Assembly (NCBI GenBank): GCA_034440575.1
Contig: JAOTOL010001501.1
Span: forward strand, 767,001-831,000
Length of the DNA: 64,000 nucleotides
Reading direction: 5' to 3'
Source: Imbricaverruca yamaguchii
Taxonomy: Eukaryota; Arthropoda; Thecostraca; Neoverrucidae
The first letter of the stretch is position 1. Every line of letters starts with the position of its first letter. The position numbers and the translations under genes are program-made. The notes under the pieces were generated by a model. That model had not been told where the DNA came from. It saw only the letters and a list, made by a program, of their open reading frames with translations, and did no database searches. Positions 46,241 through 58,137 of the stretch are shown one piece after another.

Positions 46241-46346
46241 TTGACAGATTTGGTGAGCAACTGGTTCAGTGTACAGAGTGCAGCCAAGAAGGGCCCTTGT
46301 GGCTCATAGTTGCACTAATATTTTATGTCTTTATGTCTTTATGTCA
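44475..46346 (+). mobile_element. CR1-like LINE, 5'-truncated and inactive, with 8-bp 3' tail repeats
   Basis: The element begins abruptly after (TA)n inside ORF2, so the endonuclease is missing. It runs through the RT and the conserved C-terminal domain and ends in three copies of tttatgtc (46322-46345). Short tandem repeats at the 3' end in place of poly-A are typical of CR1-group LINEs. No RNase H region follows RT. Several frame breaks and an altered catalytic motif make it non-functional. Confidence 0.85.
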
Positions 46347-47231
46347 GCTATGTGTTGTTACGCCCGTGTGCATAGGCTATGCCGTCTACACAATGCGCAG
46401 GAATCTCGCCTCTGAGCAGCGCACATCATGTTGATTGCTATTAACTACCACATGCTGATTGATGCATGTCTCATATGCTGGTGGCGCTTTGTGACTGATG
46501 AATGTGGTTGCATTGTAACGTGGAAACTAGGATCGCGGAGAAGCTGAGGTTCCCACAGTGTTGCAAATATTCCAGAGCTGATCAGCTTCTTCCACTTTCG
46601 CACAGTTCTCAGAGCGGCTGGTACTCCGAAAAACATACTCCTCAAGAATCGTGTCATAATGTTGAGGATGAGGTAAAGAAGACACACGTGCAAATGATTT
46701 ATTTGTGCTTAAGGAATGCGAAATTAATTTGTTTCTCGTCGTTTTGGTTTAATTCCTTAAACTCTTCGTTTACGTCTTCTTTAAAAAAATTTTTTTTAAT
46801 AAACTGCATGGCTACACTAAAAGGTAACGACTTCAATTATCTTTTATATTTCAAAAAGTGGTACAGCACGGAGTAATTGGACAAACTCGCTCAGAACCGT
46901 TGCCAGTGCGCACGCGTGAATTTCCTCGCCTCCCACCACAGCCGGACCCAATGGTGAGGGTGGTCCGTATCATCTCTAGGTGACCCACCAGCAGATATGA
47001 CATCGAACCAGCTGATCTTAGCACCCCTATTCCTGCTAACTAAGTCGAGACACGAAGCCATTATGTATAGTAGGGCAGCGTGTGGCAGCCACCTTCTTCA
47101 TCCGATTTCGCACTTCCCGCCGGATAGTTCAGACTGGCCAGCCAATTTTCGCCCGCTGCAGTCTGTTTGATCACGGCTGGCCGGCCGGCTGACAGTCGGC
47201 CGAGTGAAGTCACACCTGCGCACGTCGGCAG
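46347..47231 (+). other. Region upstream of gene 2; 3' splice site at its end
   Basis: No clear exon. An acceptor-like cgcacgtcggcag ends at 47231 with a weak pyrimidine tract. An ATG immediately followed by a consensus donor (ATG at 46951-46953, then gtgagg) could end a short first coding exon, but its phase 0 does not match the phase 1 acceptor at 47232. The start of gene 2 is therefore unresolved. Confidence 0.4.
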
Positions 47232-47490
47232 GTGAGGTGACGCTGCTGCTGCCCCTGCTGCTGGCCGCCGCTCAGCTGACGAACCCGGCTGGCGCCGCGT
47301 CGCTCTCTGAGACCACCGGCCTGTACAGCCTCGTGTCTGACGTGGTGGCACGCGCCACCACCACCTCCGAGGTGCTGACGCTCAACCTCACCAACCTCAT
47401 CATTCTGGTGGTAATCAAGGTCATCGTCATCGCCTTCGGCTTGTTCGCCTTCGGAGGCGGCTTCAACCTGTTCGGCAGCACGTTTGGCAG
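47232..47490 (+). CDS. Gene 2, exon A: leader and transmembrane segment (DM4/12-like small secreted protein)
   Basis: The exon begins in phase 1 after AG 47230-47231; full codons start at 47234. Residues 1-25 (EVTLLLPLLLAAAQLTNPAG and on) form a leader with an AA-S cleavage region, so the initiator lies upstream. Residues 50-78 (LNLTNLIILVVIKVIVIAFG and on) are a strong membrane segment followed by a Gly/Phe-rich loop. The exon ends in ggcag with donor GTGAGA at 47491; the last codon, Arg, is split. In-frame reading past the donor stops after one codon. Spliced to 51997 and 59934 it gives about 190 residues. I infer a secreted or membrane protein of unknown function. Confidence 0.8.
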
Positions 47491-47905
47491 GTGAGATGAG
47501 TGCAGCCGATGCTCTGGGTTCCCATGACCAAACTGTGCTGTGTGGTGTTCGTAGTCAGAATCATCCCCTCGAGCCAACCCTGTCCGAAATGCAATAATAA
47601 GACAGCAGTCTTCCATAAGCTTGTTGTTACATGTTCAGGTATTCTGCACATCAAGCTTCAAGGCATCATCACAGTTCAAGGCAAATTACGGCAAGCTAAA
47701 GCTCCTCAGTTATCAATGTTTAGTACATTGAGCTTAACTGAGGTTAGTCCTTGACCTTGTCGACATTATGTGAGTAATTTACACTAAACTATCGTCTTCC
47801 TGAAAGAACAACCATTGCACTTGGTGAGCTTTGTTCAGGGCGCTTGTTATGATGTATGCTGTTCTTTCAACTAAGTACGCTGAACAATTAAGTATTTGTG
47901 TAGAA

Positions 47906-48050
47906 CAGGGGCGGATCCAGGAATTGTCATGGCTGCACTTCGTCTCTGGAAGGCTGTCATTTTTTAGGAGGTGCCTCTCTGCCTTGAATTCAAAATTCGA
48001 GGGGAGCACTCGAGGAAACGTCTCTGGCTGAAAAAGTAGTAGGGGGCACA
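47906..48050 (+). mobile_element. hAT-like element fragment
   Basis: Begins with CAGGGGCGGATCCAGGA, a very common hAT-superfamily terminal inverted repeat. The right end and target duplication were not found. No coding sequence. Confidence 0.5.
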
Positions 48051-48109
48051 CTTGAACCTCTCCACGTTACCCCGGCCGGAGGTATGCCAACTTCGTACCT
48101 GTTAGCGTA

Positions 48110-48310
48110 CCTCCGGCCCGTACCTGTTGGCGTACCTCTCCCACCTTGGCTCACACCACAGGTGTCTCACTGACCCACTTCCACCCTGGCTGACACCACA
48201 GATGCCTAATTTACCCACTCCCACCCTGAATTCCACCATTGGTTTTTCAGTGGCACCACATCACAATTTACCCACTCATATCCTGACTCATACCCATATG
48301 TCTCACTGAC
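48110..48310 (+). repeat. Degenerate ~47-bp tandem repeat
   Basis: Four or so units with cccaccctggctgacaccac and ggtgtctcactgacccact motifs, increasingly diverged to the right. Confidence 0.65.
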
Positions 48311-48529
48311 CTACGCCACGCATAGCAATGGTGTTGTTAACATAGGCCGAGCCAGAGCAATGTATCCCTCCCCATTATGCCATTATATATGACATTTTGC
48401 GATTACGGTTTGTTGGCGTCATGAGCGGACATAATACAGGTGGCGCCTCTGGTGGTGCCCTTGTGAAAGATCACCACTAGAGTGGGCTGTGTCTGATTAA
48501 TGCTATATTATAGTTTTTAGAGAAGGTGC

Positions 48530-49315
48530 AGGTGATTTCCAATGGTCAAATTTGGACAGCAATGCAACAAGCTCTCTTATGATGTGTAGTTCACTTTATT
48601 ATCAAATCATTTCACTCTGTCACTGCCGCTAAAATGAAATGAAAGCATTGGGCACCCAACACCTTGTGATAAAAGCGCGTCATACATCTTCTGTGTGATG
48701 TGCTGACAATTTACAATGCTCTTAATGAAACGAAAATGGAGGGTGCTACCTTAAGTTTAACCCTGTCACTTTTGCACTCAATTCCAGAATTTGTGTTCCA
48801 AATTATCACATCGTAATACATTAAATTGTATATCAGATGTTCTACATTACAGAATTAATAGCCATTGGTATCAAATAAACCGGCATAAAATCAACTCTCT
48901 TTTGGTGCCGTGTTTAACTACTTTTATACATGTTTAATCCTATCATGTTTGCACTCAATTCAAAGATATATGTCTGAAATTATCACATTCAATAACTTCA
49001 AATTGAATACCGGATGTTCTACATTAGCGAATTAATTTCCAATGGTCTCAAATAAACTGTCATGAAATCAGTTACCATCTGATGCCATGTTCGACTACTT
49101 CTATATATATTTAGCCCCGCCATTTTTGCATTCAACTCCACGATTTCTGTCCCGAATTACCACATTGTATTACTTTTGTTTGTATATAAGATGTTCTACA
49201 TTGGCAAAGTAATTTACAATGGTCTCAAACAGGCTGCCCTAGAATCAGTTGCTTTATGATGTCATACTCGATTACTTTTATAAATATCTAACCCTGTCCT
49301 TATTTACCTTTTGAC
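48530..49315 (+). repeat. 177-bp satellite-like tandem repeat in intron 1
   Basis: Three full monomers start at taaccctgtcac (48758), taatcctatcat (48935) and tagccccgccat (49112), and a fourth starts at 49289. The spacing is exactly 177 bp each time. A more diverged unit precedes them from about 48530 (atttccaatggtc). Monomers share tgcactcaattcca, gatgttctacatt and caatggt-tcaaa. The length is in the range of nucleosomal satellite monomers. Confidence 0.9.
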
Positions 49316-49510
49316 ATGAAGCTATCCGGAATTATTAAGATTCTGGCATGGCTCATTGCACGTCAAGCGCCGATGGTTGCTGCCCAGAGGATCCGGAGGG
49401 CCGCCGTGGGGTGACATGACAAAAAGTAACGTAAAGTTCCACCATTCAACAATAGTAAGCAGCATCGACTCTGTCATGCCAAAATGGTATAGGAGAAATT
49501 CACGGTTGTA

Positions 49511-49606
49511 GATGCATTCTTTCCGTTCCACCATAGACAGCCGGACGCTGGCGCCCGGAGGCTGCCAGCGTCAGGCTGTCTATGGTGGAAAGTTCCAGAA
49601 TGCAAT
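49511..49606. repeat. Foldback with 25-bp arms (one mismatch)
   Basis: ccaccatagacagcc-g-gacgctggc (49528-49552) pairs with gccagcgtc-a-ggctgtctatggtgg (49564-49588) around an 11-nt loop. Weaker pairing continues outward to gcattct / agaatgc. It could be a small MITE or a hairpin RNA template. Confidence 0.9.
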
Positions 49607-51980
49607 GCGCAAAGCAACAATATGCGCAATATGTCACTGTAAATAGCAACGGAATTGACGTCTGAAGGCAAACTAATTTTCATACATGTACTTCACATCA
49701 TATTTTATGGAGACAGTCTCATAAATTGTAGCTATATTCTTCGCGCACACACCAATGAACATCCGGGCGCGCTTATCGCGGGCGCATGTTTCAGTCCTTG
49801 AATGGCATCAGGAACCAACCTGTGTTCTTTCTTTACTGGGGGTCCCCCTGATGTCCGCCTTAACATTGCGTTTGACGCCTCACGTAAAAGGCACGCATGT
49901 TGACCGAAGGGAACCTTAAACCGAACGGACTTATTTCAATGTTATGTCTATGTACTAGGAAACTTGTCACCAGTGTTCCCCTGCAAGACTTTTATGGGAA
50001 ACAAGGCTTCAGAAACCTCAAAGTGCAAGGTCTTTTCAAGGTATAGAACATCTGTGTATAGGAACTTGTTGAAGGTAGATGGGTGTCGAATCGCAACCAA
50101 GACTTATAAAAAGTCTTCAGTGGATGTACGAATAACATGCACTGCGAAATTATACATTTCCCAACGCTTGCACCAAAAAGCTAACATTCTACTCGCGATT
50201 CCGGGATATGGACACTTCGACCAGTCCCTGTCTGCGACCGTGGTGGAGGCCTGGCCAGGCAGGTGTCCAGCGTAGGCAGAGGCGTAGAAACGTCCAAGAG
50301 TGGTGGCCCAAACCCCAGTTGAAGTTGATTCTGACCATTCATCGCCCTTTTCCTACACCTATGGGTGGAGGGTGAACACTCACTGCCTTCATGATTCCAC
50401 ATTGCATGGTCACATGGGAAAACATGCATGCTAAAGACGGAAATCAGCAACCTCACGATAGAGATAGTTTCCTAGCCACAGTCCGGCGTCTGGCTTCGTT
50501 TCCAGTCAGCGAAATGTGTGGAGGTAGGATGCACTATAAAATTGACACGATGACAGTTTGAAAACTGGCCCGAAACACACCTATGCCTTGCCTCTCCGTC
50601 AAAAATCGGGAAGCTGCGTTCTGTTCCTAGAGAAAGCTTTTGAGGAAACGACATTTTCGAAACTGTGACTGACCGAAGAAAACACTATGTTCTACGTTCA
50701 TGTCGCATCCAGCAGATAATTTCCTGATATTTCGTCTATCTTTCTGATTGACCGTGCTAATCTGTCTAAACATGTACCATCTAGCTTGCAATTTATTCTG
50801 CCATTAGCACAATTCTAATTCCACCCAGCAATGCTCGAGTGTATGTTGGAGGAACCTGCCAAACTCCTCACAGAATATCGGGAACATTAGAAGTTGGGTT
50901 GTTCATGATGCGATCAGCGTGCGAATTCCCGACATTGCTTGCAATGCAATCAACAGTTGACATTTTACGACAACCGTTCAGTGTGTGGTTTCTGGCGATA
51001 TTATGCAGTAAGACACATAGGCTCAAATCCTACTGTTGGAAAGTTGGAACTAATTCACAGCCCACATCAAACGGCCGCACAAAAGATAGGAGTCGACTGG
51101 ACTCTGAACTGGGGGCACAATACATGAAGAGAATGGGCGGACACAAATGGATTTGGCGGGCACACTGTATTGGGTTCCAGGCAAAAGAGCAAACCTCCTG
51201 TGCATCGGATTTCCAGCAGGTGGCGTCGCTCCAGGAACGTTTCCGGCGGTGCACTTGGGAGAAAATGCGCCTCTTCGGACAAGTACCCCTCCCCCATTAA
51301 AATACATGATAAGCCAATGGTTTGCGTTGATCATGTATAAGGAGCAATCATGTATGAGGGCTTGGTCTCGGTATAATTCGGAAATCGTGGTCCGGTAAAG
51401 AACCTAATCCGCATGAATTTCGCATTCTCAGTGCTAGAAACGAAAATGTGTCAGTTTTGAGGAGAAGAGGAGCGAAGCCATTTAAAAGCTAGACTATACC
51501 ATTCCCAATGCCACCATCCTTCGCTACCGAACTCCTCTACTAAATTTGAGAGAAGTATGTGTACCCGACATAATTTTGCCCTATTTGTCTCAGTAATGAC
51601 AAATATAGATGAGTCCACAACGCGCCGATGGCAATGAAGCCGCATAAAGGCATAAATCACATAGTCAAAAATGAAACACTCTCTGCACATGCAAGGAGAC
51701 GCCGCCTCGCAATGTCCGTTTTAGGCAGTACGGCACAGCATCTGCCGGCTGGTGGCCAGCGTTGAGAGGGCGAGGCCAGCACACGGACTTGTGTGTGCAC
51801 TGTACATGGTGTGGGTGAGTGTAGGTAGATTGGTGCACCCACAGTGCAGTGCACAATTGGCTCACGGATCATCTGCCGCCGACACTGGCCAAATTTCCCT
51901 TGGATCTGAGCGGGGAACCCAGCCCCCACAACCATCCATCAGCAGGTGACCGTAATTGACGGACCAATGCTTGCGTGCGT
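49607..51980. other. Remainder of gene 2 intron 1, nothing recognised
   Basis: No exon, RNA or repeat could be supported. Confidence 0.5.
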
Positions 51981-51996
51981 TTGCGTGTGTCGGCAG

Positions 51997-52185
51997 GTCT
52001 CTGGACACCGGCTCGCAGCAGTGGCTGGATCGGCAGGATCTGCTGCTGATGCTCACTTACCTGCTGAGCTCGGACGACAACGACTACAGCTGTCTGAACC
52101 GCGTGGCGTGCGAGCAGCCGCACCGCGCCAGCCAGTACATCACCGCCGGCAAGATGCTCTTCAGCGGAGCCAAGTTCGCCCAGGG
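51997..52185 (+). CDS. Gene 2, exon B: first cysteine pair (C-x5-C-E)
   Basis: It begins after AG 51995-51996; the first base completes the split Arg. Codons from 51998 encode a soluble segment (SLDTGSQQWLDRQDLLLMLT) and then YSCLNRVACEQPHRASQYIT, with cysteines at residues 118 and 124. The block C-L-x-R-x-x-C-E matches the first half of the DM4/12 (DUF1431) cysteine pattern known mainly from insects and other arthropods. The exon ends KMLFSGAKFAQ plus two bases of a Gly codon, donor GTGAGA at 52186. Frame and codon bias (strong C/G third positions) support real coding sequence; the flanks lose this bias at once. Confidence 0.85.
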
Positions 52186-52927
52186 GTGAGACGCCGCCCG
52201 CCTGCAGCTGTCATAATGGCGCTCCTGTCACAATTGGCTTGGCACTGACAATTTTCAGGGGGATTATTTTTGGAGGGGAAGTTCTTGGGATTTTTTGTTT
52301 GCGAAATATCTATGGGGGTTTGAGTATTTTTAGACGTTTTTATGTTGAATGAATAACCTTTCTCAGCGATTCTTTGATATGTAAAGATGCTTAACGAATG
52401 GACGTCGCCACAGATTTTGCACAGTGAAATGAGGTCATAGGAATAATTTACGTTTTAAAGCTGTTGGAGGAGACAAGCGTAGCAGAGAAAGGCGTACTCA
52501 ACGGCATAGTTTGTCGAGGATGCTGAGGACGGGGTGAAGACTTGATGCATTTACATGGAGACTTTCGGCAAGGGCGTAGCCAAAATTTTGTTTTCAGGGA
52601 AGATAGGATGACACCAAAATATCATTTATGCGGTACAAAGCGATGTTTTCAAAGGTTTTGTATGGAGGGTAATATATCTAATTGCCTGAGGAGATGAGAA
52701 AAGAGGGATCCTCGGAAGCTAGGAGCGCAACCGGAATTTAATAATGACGGAGGTACTAATTATCTCTGCGGGACTCATGTTTAATGGGCCAAACCACTAT
52801 TTCGGCACCATGGGCGTACCAGCATTTGGAGCAGAAAGGGTAGTTAGCAAATGTTGCATGAGCGAGAGGGTGCAGTATGAAAATTGCCAGGACTAAACTA
52901 CTGAAGGGTATTGTAAGCCCGTAACCT

Positions 52928-53720
52928 ACTAACTCTTCCGTCTCTTCCGTCAGATCCTCACAGCCCGTCCCGGGGGGGGGGGGGCGACAGAGACCTCATC
53001 TAATCTCCAAACTAAGCGTCGCACGGAAATAAACTAGGTGTTGTCGGAAAGCGCTCGACGAGTAGGGCCAAACGCCATCCCTCCAAACAAATTCCCCAAA
53101 ATGTGACGTCACTGGGGGTCCTAGAGTTTCGCGACTTACATCATGTTTGTGGCTCTGGGGGTTCATTTATGGAGATTTGATCAAGAAAAAAAAATATTTG
53201 GAATCAGAAATGGAAAACGAAATCGACCATTACCATAAAAGTATTGGCTACCCAAAAATATTTGTTAATTCAAAATGTTGATTTTTTAAAGTTTCCTTTA
53301 ATTTCCATTTTCTAATGGGTAGAGCCGACCGAAAAATGTTGTTCCAAGTCAACTTGTTCCAATATAAAATGCTTACTATAACCAAAATCTTCTATTTTAA
53401 CTCAAAAGGCAAATATGCAAAACTAATAAGTAATGAAAAACGAAACAAGTGAAAAATTGATCTGGTGCGTTTTATTGCATCCCTAAAGGTAAGCAAACGC
53501 TGAACGTTTCATTCAAATATCTTTATTCGTTAAACCGTGACGACTGGTTGAACATTTTTGGAGGCGACCTTACTTGACTTTTATTAACTCATTGACCCTA
53601 GATGACGTGACTTCAAAATTTTGACACAACATGCCATATTGATGTAGAAAAAGGTATGCCAAATTTCGGCGCACTGCCGCGCGCCGTTCTTTCACAGTCC
53701 GCGGAAAATATCAGGGGGGT
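52928..53720 (+). repeat. Dispersed repeat family R1, second copy
   Basis: Collinear with 43058-44145 and, in its 3' part, with 8735-9015. Blocks include cagatcctcacagcccgtcc, aagcgtcgcacgg, gcgctcgacgagta, tgacgtcact, gacttacatcatgtttgtgg and gccaaatttcggcgcactg. No coding potential. Confidence 0.8.
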
Positions 53721-54349
53721 GTCGTCAACGACCGGGCCTCCCTGTACGGCGCGGGCTAAGCTCGTGTTTTGCTATTCCTCTCAAGAATTTAACACCGGGG
53801 TAAAATTACGTGGAGATGCCGACATTCTGAGTATCTCAAGACATAGTGTTCGCGAGGACTCAATAATTAGTTATCAATACCGAATTACTTGGATAGCTTG
53901 GGCTGTTGTGTCGGTATACTCAAGCTGATGGTGTGTCCCTGGATCATTATTGGGTGTTTCATGTTGTTGAAGGCCTGCCAATCTGTGCTATTGGTGCCTG
54001 TGGGAACGAGGGGACTTGCGTGGCTGTTAGGCCTCTGTTGGGGCTCCACTGGGCGGTTGAGTCGTTATTGACGGTCACAGGACGTTGTTGAACTCCGTCC
54101 GCGGTGCCGCAGACAGAGCAGAAAAAAAACAACATTTATTTTGACAGAGAAGCAGCTTATTGGAACATCTTGCTCGCCTTACTCCAGGAAACATGTGTTT
54201 AGCGGAGATTCTGCTCTCGAGCTTCACTACTCAGCTATGGGTGGGCACAAATTACCATTAGGAGTGCATAATTTTGCATTTGAGGGTCATTTTCCCTTCC
54301 GAAAGCGTACCAATATGGCATTCTTTCCTCTAGGTCCAGAATGATTTCT

Positions 54350-55165
54350 TAGCGCTCCAAAAGAGGCCCTGCAGGCCACCAACTGGCTCAATTCCTATTC
54401 CGCGAAGGCCATCGAAAAGCCCTCGAATTCTCAATATTATCAGAAGCTCCGCAACTCCCATAGCCCCTCAAGTTTCAGCGGTGATGAATCTTCCAAGAGC
54501 CCTTCAAAGCCTGCCAGTGTCAGTAAACTACAAGCGGCCTCTCATGCAGCGGCCAAATGTGCCCACCCGAGTTAAAAAACGTGCCTAGCATTATGAGGCC
54601 CCTCGAGCTTCAAGAGACCTCTTCAGCTCCAGGAGGTATCTCCAAATTCGCGGGGACATTCCAGCTTTCTCAAGGGCTTCTCCAGCTTCAAGGAGTCCTC
54701 TCCAGGCACAACATGCCACATACCTGATGGAGTAATTGATGGAGCATTGTGCCACCACCTGTGCTACCAGGGGTGGTTGATAGTGCACCATGTGTACTAT
54801 GAACGACTCCTGTTTTCAGCTGGTTCTCTAACTCTCGGGACTCACCCAGCTCTTAGAGTCACTTCAAAGAATCAAATTCCCAGTGCTCTCATTCTCCCAG
54901 GGCTCCGAACTTCAGACACTATTATCTCCCCTGAGGTCATCAAACTCCTGCAGAGCTAATCGAGTTACATGGGGCTATGCAGATAAGTTGGTCCCTCCAG
55001 TTTCAGTGGTACCTCCTGCTTAAATTGAAGCTATCCCACTAGCCTCAGGGATTCTCTTCAGCATCAAATGACTTTTTTGTGTCAAGGACTTTATCAGCTT
55101 CCAGACGTCTCTTCAGCTCCCAGTAGCATCTCCTGCTCCCATCTGGATCTTCCGAGGTTTCTCCA
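54350..55165 (+). repeat. Degenerate ~20-21-bp array (ctccagcttcaaggagtcct type)
   Basis: Units such as cctcttcagctccaggaggta, tctccaaattcgcggggaca, ttccagctttctcaagggct and tctccagcttcaaggagtcc follow each other between about 54600 and 54700. Similar but looser units extend on both sides. Confidence 0.6.
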
Positions 55166-56559
55166 AGGAGCTGAAGCGAGATCACTTCTTTCGTCCTGCA
55201 AAGCACGCAAAAAGAAAATGTTTGGTTCAGCGTTGTGCAAATCCTAAATATCTTGGTAGATCTTACGTATTGTTATTCATTCAAGGGGAGGAGGACCCAC
55301 CCATTCCTTTTCTGAGTATGTGCCTTTGGGTGTGAAGTGGAGAGAGTGGTATAAGCTGCCTTGGATCCTACCAATATTTTGTTTTGCGAAACTTCACGCC
55401 TGCCAAGATTAAATCACAATGTGGGTCAGTATAGCTGACGTTCGTATTTACTGATTAAACAAAAAACGCATGAAAACACAGATGGAAATTCCAGTCTGGT
55501 ACATCAATCCTGCTCGCGTCCCAGCAAGGAACAGTGATCAAAGTGAATGGGTGCCATGCCAACAATCGTGTGGGTACCAAACGAGCCTCGCTTGTGTATG
55601 CACAATTATGCGAGTTCGAGCCCTATTCGACGTGTTTAGGTGATAGATGCACAGCCTGTGAAACAGGGTGTAACTGTTTGCTTGCAACTTTTATCAACTC
55701 TATTGTAAACAACATGATTAGTCAGCATACGTGAATAACGAATAGAGAAAATGAAGAAAAAGCAAACATGAGAGAACGGGACGTAATTAAAGTTTAACAC
55801 CAAAACTGGGGGTAAATCTCAATACTGATGGAACAAATTATACTTTTCCAAAAGTGTGGGGAAATGCCCCCTCCTCCCAGAACCGGCTGACGTTACACCT
55901 ATGGATGAAATGGTTCTTAAGTCGTTTTTTCCCATGCAGCGCTATAAGCGAAATGCTAAATTTCCCGAATGTGATGGCGCGCACCCCGTCCCTCGCGGCG
56001 GTGACGCCCATGCACATGTACTGGAGGAATGCTGCCGCCGACAATCTTGTCTGAGCTACGTTACACACCAGGCTACGTCACACGCCGATCATCGGCAGTC
56101 GTTTGCCAGGCTGACTGGCCTGCAGCCTGCCCCGTTGATATTCGGTAACATTTCACGGTAATTAGTGACTTGCCCGCCATACTGATTGGCTAGTTGGCCG
56201 CATTACTAACGCGGGTTGGTGGATAGTCTGTCGCGAAATGCTTTTGCGTTTCTCGAACCGAGCACCCGAACAGAGCTGCTCAACATTCACCGGAGCAGTG
56301 TTGAAAATTCACAATGCCTCATAATTAACCCAATATGACGACAGCATTACTACCATGGACGTTATCGACCTATCATCTCTGTTCCTCCCCTCTCCCTCAG
56401 CAATCCAGAGCATGAGCGGAGAGTTGGAAATGACCAGCAGGGCACGGCGTATGGAGGCAATGAGTGCTGTCAATTTGATTGGTAGGTCCCACCCCATAGA
56501 GTCCCATGATAACATGGTTCAGGCCTCACCGAAAGCATAGGAAGCTCCACCCCTGATCC
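55166..56559. other. Part of intron 2, nothing recognised
   Basis: No exon, RNA gene or repeat could be supported. Confidence 0.5.
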
Positions 56560-57070
56560 AGATTCTATCGATGAACTGCAACCTGTCGCACAATATTAGC
56601 CACAGTCGCGCAGCGAACGCAAAATGGCGCCGAGAGCAGTTATTTCCGTTTGCTTCGCAACCGTCACCGCAGCGAAACAGTGTCACACCGGGGACGCGTG
56701 ATGAAACGTGTGCACACAGGGCGCATTTGTCGCCAGCGCGCTGCGGCGCGTCACGGGGCGCCAGGATTACGCCACGCCAGTATGCCGGCCGACTCCGTTC
56801 ACGAATCGGCCGGCCGGCGACGCAACAATGGCGTGCGGCAGTGGCGCCGGCCGGCACGGCCGCCGCCGCGTCGTTACCCTCTTCCGGGCGTGACGCGTCG
56901 CCGCCGCCGGCGCCAGCGCCGCGGGCGATTGCGCGCCGGCCGGGTCGCCGGGCGTGACCCGGGCCAGCTTCCGTGCCGCGCCGAAAGTAAAAGTGTCGCG
57001 GTGCGGTCGACGCCGTGACGAGAGCCGCGATGGCGCGATAGGTGGCCGCCGGACGGCCGCTGGTGGCGCA
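56560..57070. promoter_or_regulatory. CpG-dense island inside gene 2 intron 2
   Basis: About 500 bp of GC- and CpG-rich sequence with ccggccggcg and gccgccgccg runs, ending in a short (CA)n at 57088-57101. It could be an internal promoter or a GC-rich repeat. The open frames of 60-128 codons here overlap on both strands and show no domain. Confidence 0.4.
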
Positions 57071-57419
57071 CTTTCACTGTCATCGACACACACACACACA
57101 TAAACACGCACTTTTGTTCCGGTGTCCGTGACGGTGATGACTGTGAATCATCTCACGTCAGTCATACGATCGTTGTTACTTCATGAACGTCGTGGAAACC
57201 AATAATGGGAAGAATGTGTAGAGCGACTCACCGGCTTTCTTCTCGGCCTGATACATATAAGTCAAATCGTGAAATGGTAGCTTGCGTGCATCTAGGAGTG
57301 ACACAAGTTTCAAGTCGAAATGGGTCTTAACCAGATGGGCGGATGGCACACCGAGCGCGTCGTTACACTCTATAATTTAAGCACACTCTTTAATCCGTGG
57401 TCTTTGTGCAACTCCCAGA

Positions 57420-57530
57420 AGCTATGTCGCCGGCTTGGCGGGCTACGAGGTGTAAATTTTGTCGGGCTAGGAGGCGTCCATCTTGGTGGCCCAAGAGGCG
57501 TCGAGCTTGGCGGATGAGGATAAATATCCC
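57420..57530 (+). repeat. Degenerate 21-24-bp repeat (ggcgtccatcttggcgggct type)
   Basis: Four units (for example gggctaggaggcgtccatcttgg) lie in tandem. Another copy of the unit is at 58430-58460. Confidence 0.65.
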
Positions 57531-57803
57531 CAGGGACAATCCAAGGGCGTCCAAGCCGCCAAGTTCGCTACGTCAGGAATTGCCAAATTTCCGCCATTGT
57601 TTAACTGTAGCAAGGCCATCAGGCAGATGCACGGAGTCGTAACAAATGGGAATCATCCAAGTAATCAAAGGAACTTAATCCCTGGCCTATATCTTACATG
57701 CAGCTCCTAAAAGTCGTTTTATCCAGGTGAATATCTAGCTTTTTGAAGATTTCCGTACTGCACTGCATCATAAGATAGATGGTTCAAAACGTGTGGAGTT
57801 CGA

Positions 57804-57933
57804 CTTGTTTGGTCAAGCCTTCAACAAACCGAGATTGGGAATACAACATAAACGATCGAGCTGCCAAATCAAGAGCTCGATCGTTCATGTTATGTTCCCA
57901 ATTTTGGTCCGATGAAGGCTTGGCAAGACAAAC
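57804..57933. repeat. Imperfect foldback, ~59-bp arms
   Basis: 57804-57862 and 57874-57933 are inverted repeats at about 80% identity, with an 11-nt loop and a perfect stem base near the loop (acgatcgagct / agctcgatcgt). It could be a foldback transposon remnant or an miRNA-like hairpin. Confidence 0.85.
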
Positions 57934-57993
57934 CTAAGTACAAATATTTTTAAACGGCCGATTTGGATGCTTCCAGATTAGTCTCATGGTGGT

Positions 57994-58137
57994 TATTGGC
58001 TTTACGACACGTCGACAATTGAGTTATGTAGCGCCGCCAATCTCCCACGCCGATTGGTCGCGGGCGAAGAGGAGCGACAGGTGAGACTCTAACCCACAAC
58101 CTCTCGATTTTGAGATGGGCAACTTACCCCTAGACTA
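57994..58137 (-). mobile_element. tRNA-derived SINE, copy B
   Basis: The minus strand reads gtctaggggtaagttgccca, then aaatcgagaggttgtggg and a degenerate B box (GGTTAGAGTCTCACC), followed by the body shared with copy A at 16401-16503 and ending near tattgg. The first 45 bases look like the 5' half of a tRNA (A-box region, anticodon-loop position). Length is about 144 bp. Confidence 0.75.

Larger units (their letters stand above)
47491..51996 (+). other. Gene 2 intron 1 (about 4.5 kb)
   Basis: Donor GTGAGA and acceptor tgtgtcggcag. The intron carries a hAT-like fragment, a ~47-bp degenerate repeat, a 177-bp satellite and a foldback (each listed). No alternative exon was recognised; direct joining of the flanking exons keeps the frame. 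Confidence 0.75.

Noticed and set aside
46951..46956. ATG next to a consensus donor as the first exon of gene 2
   Set aside because: It ends in phase 0 while the leader exon needs phase 1 at 47232; kept only as an unresolved possibility.
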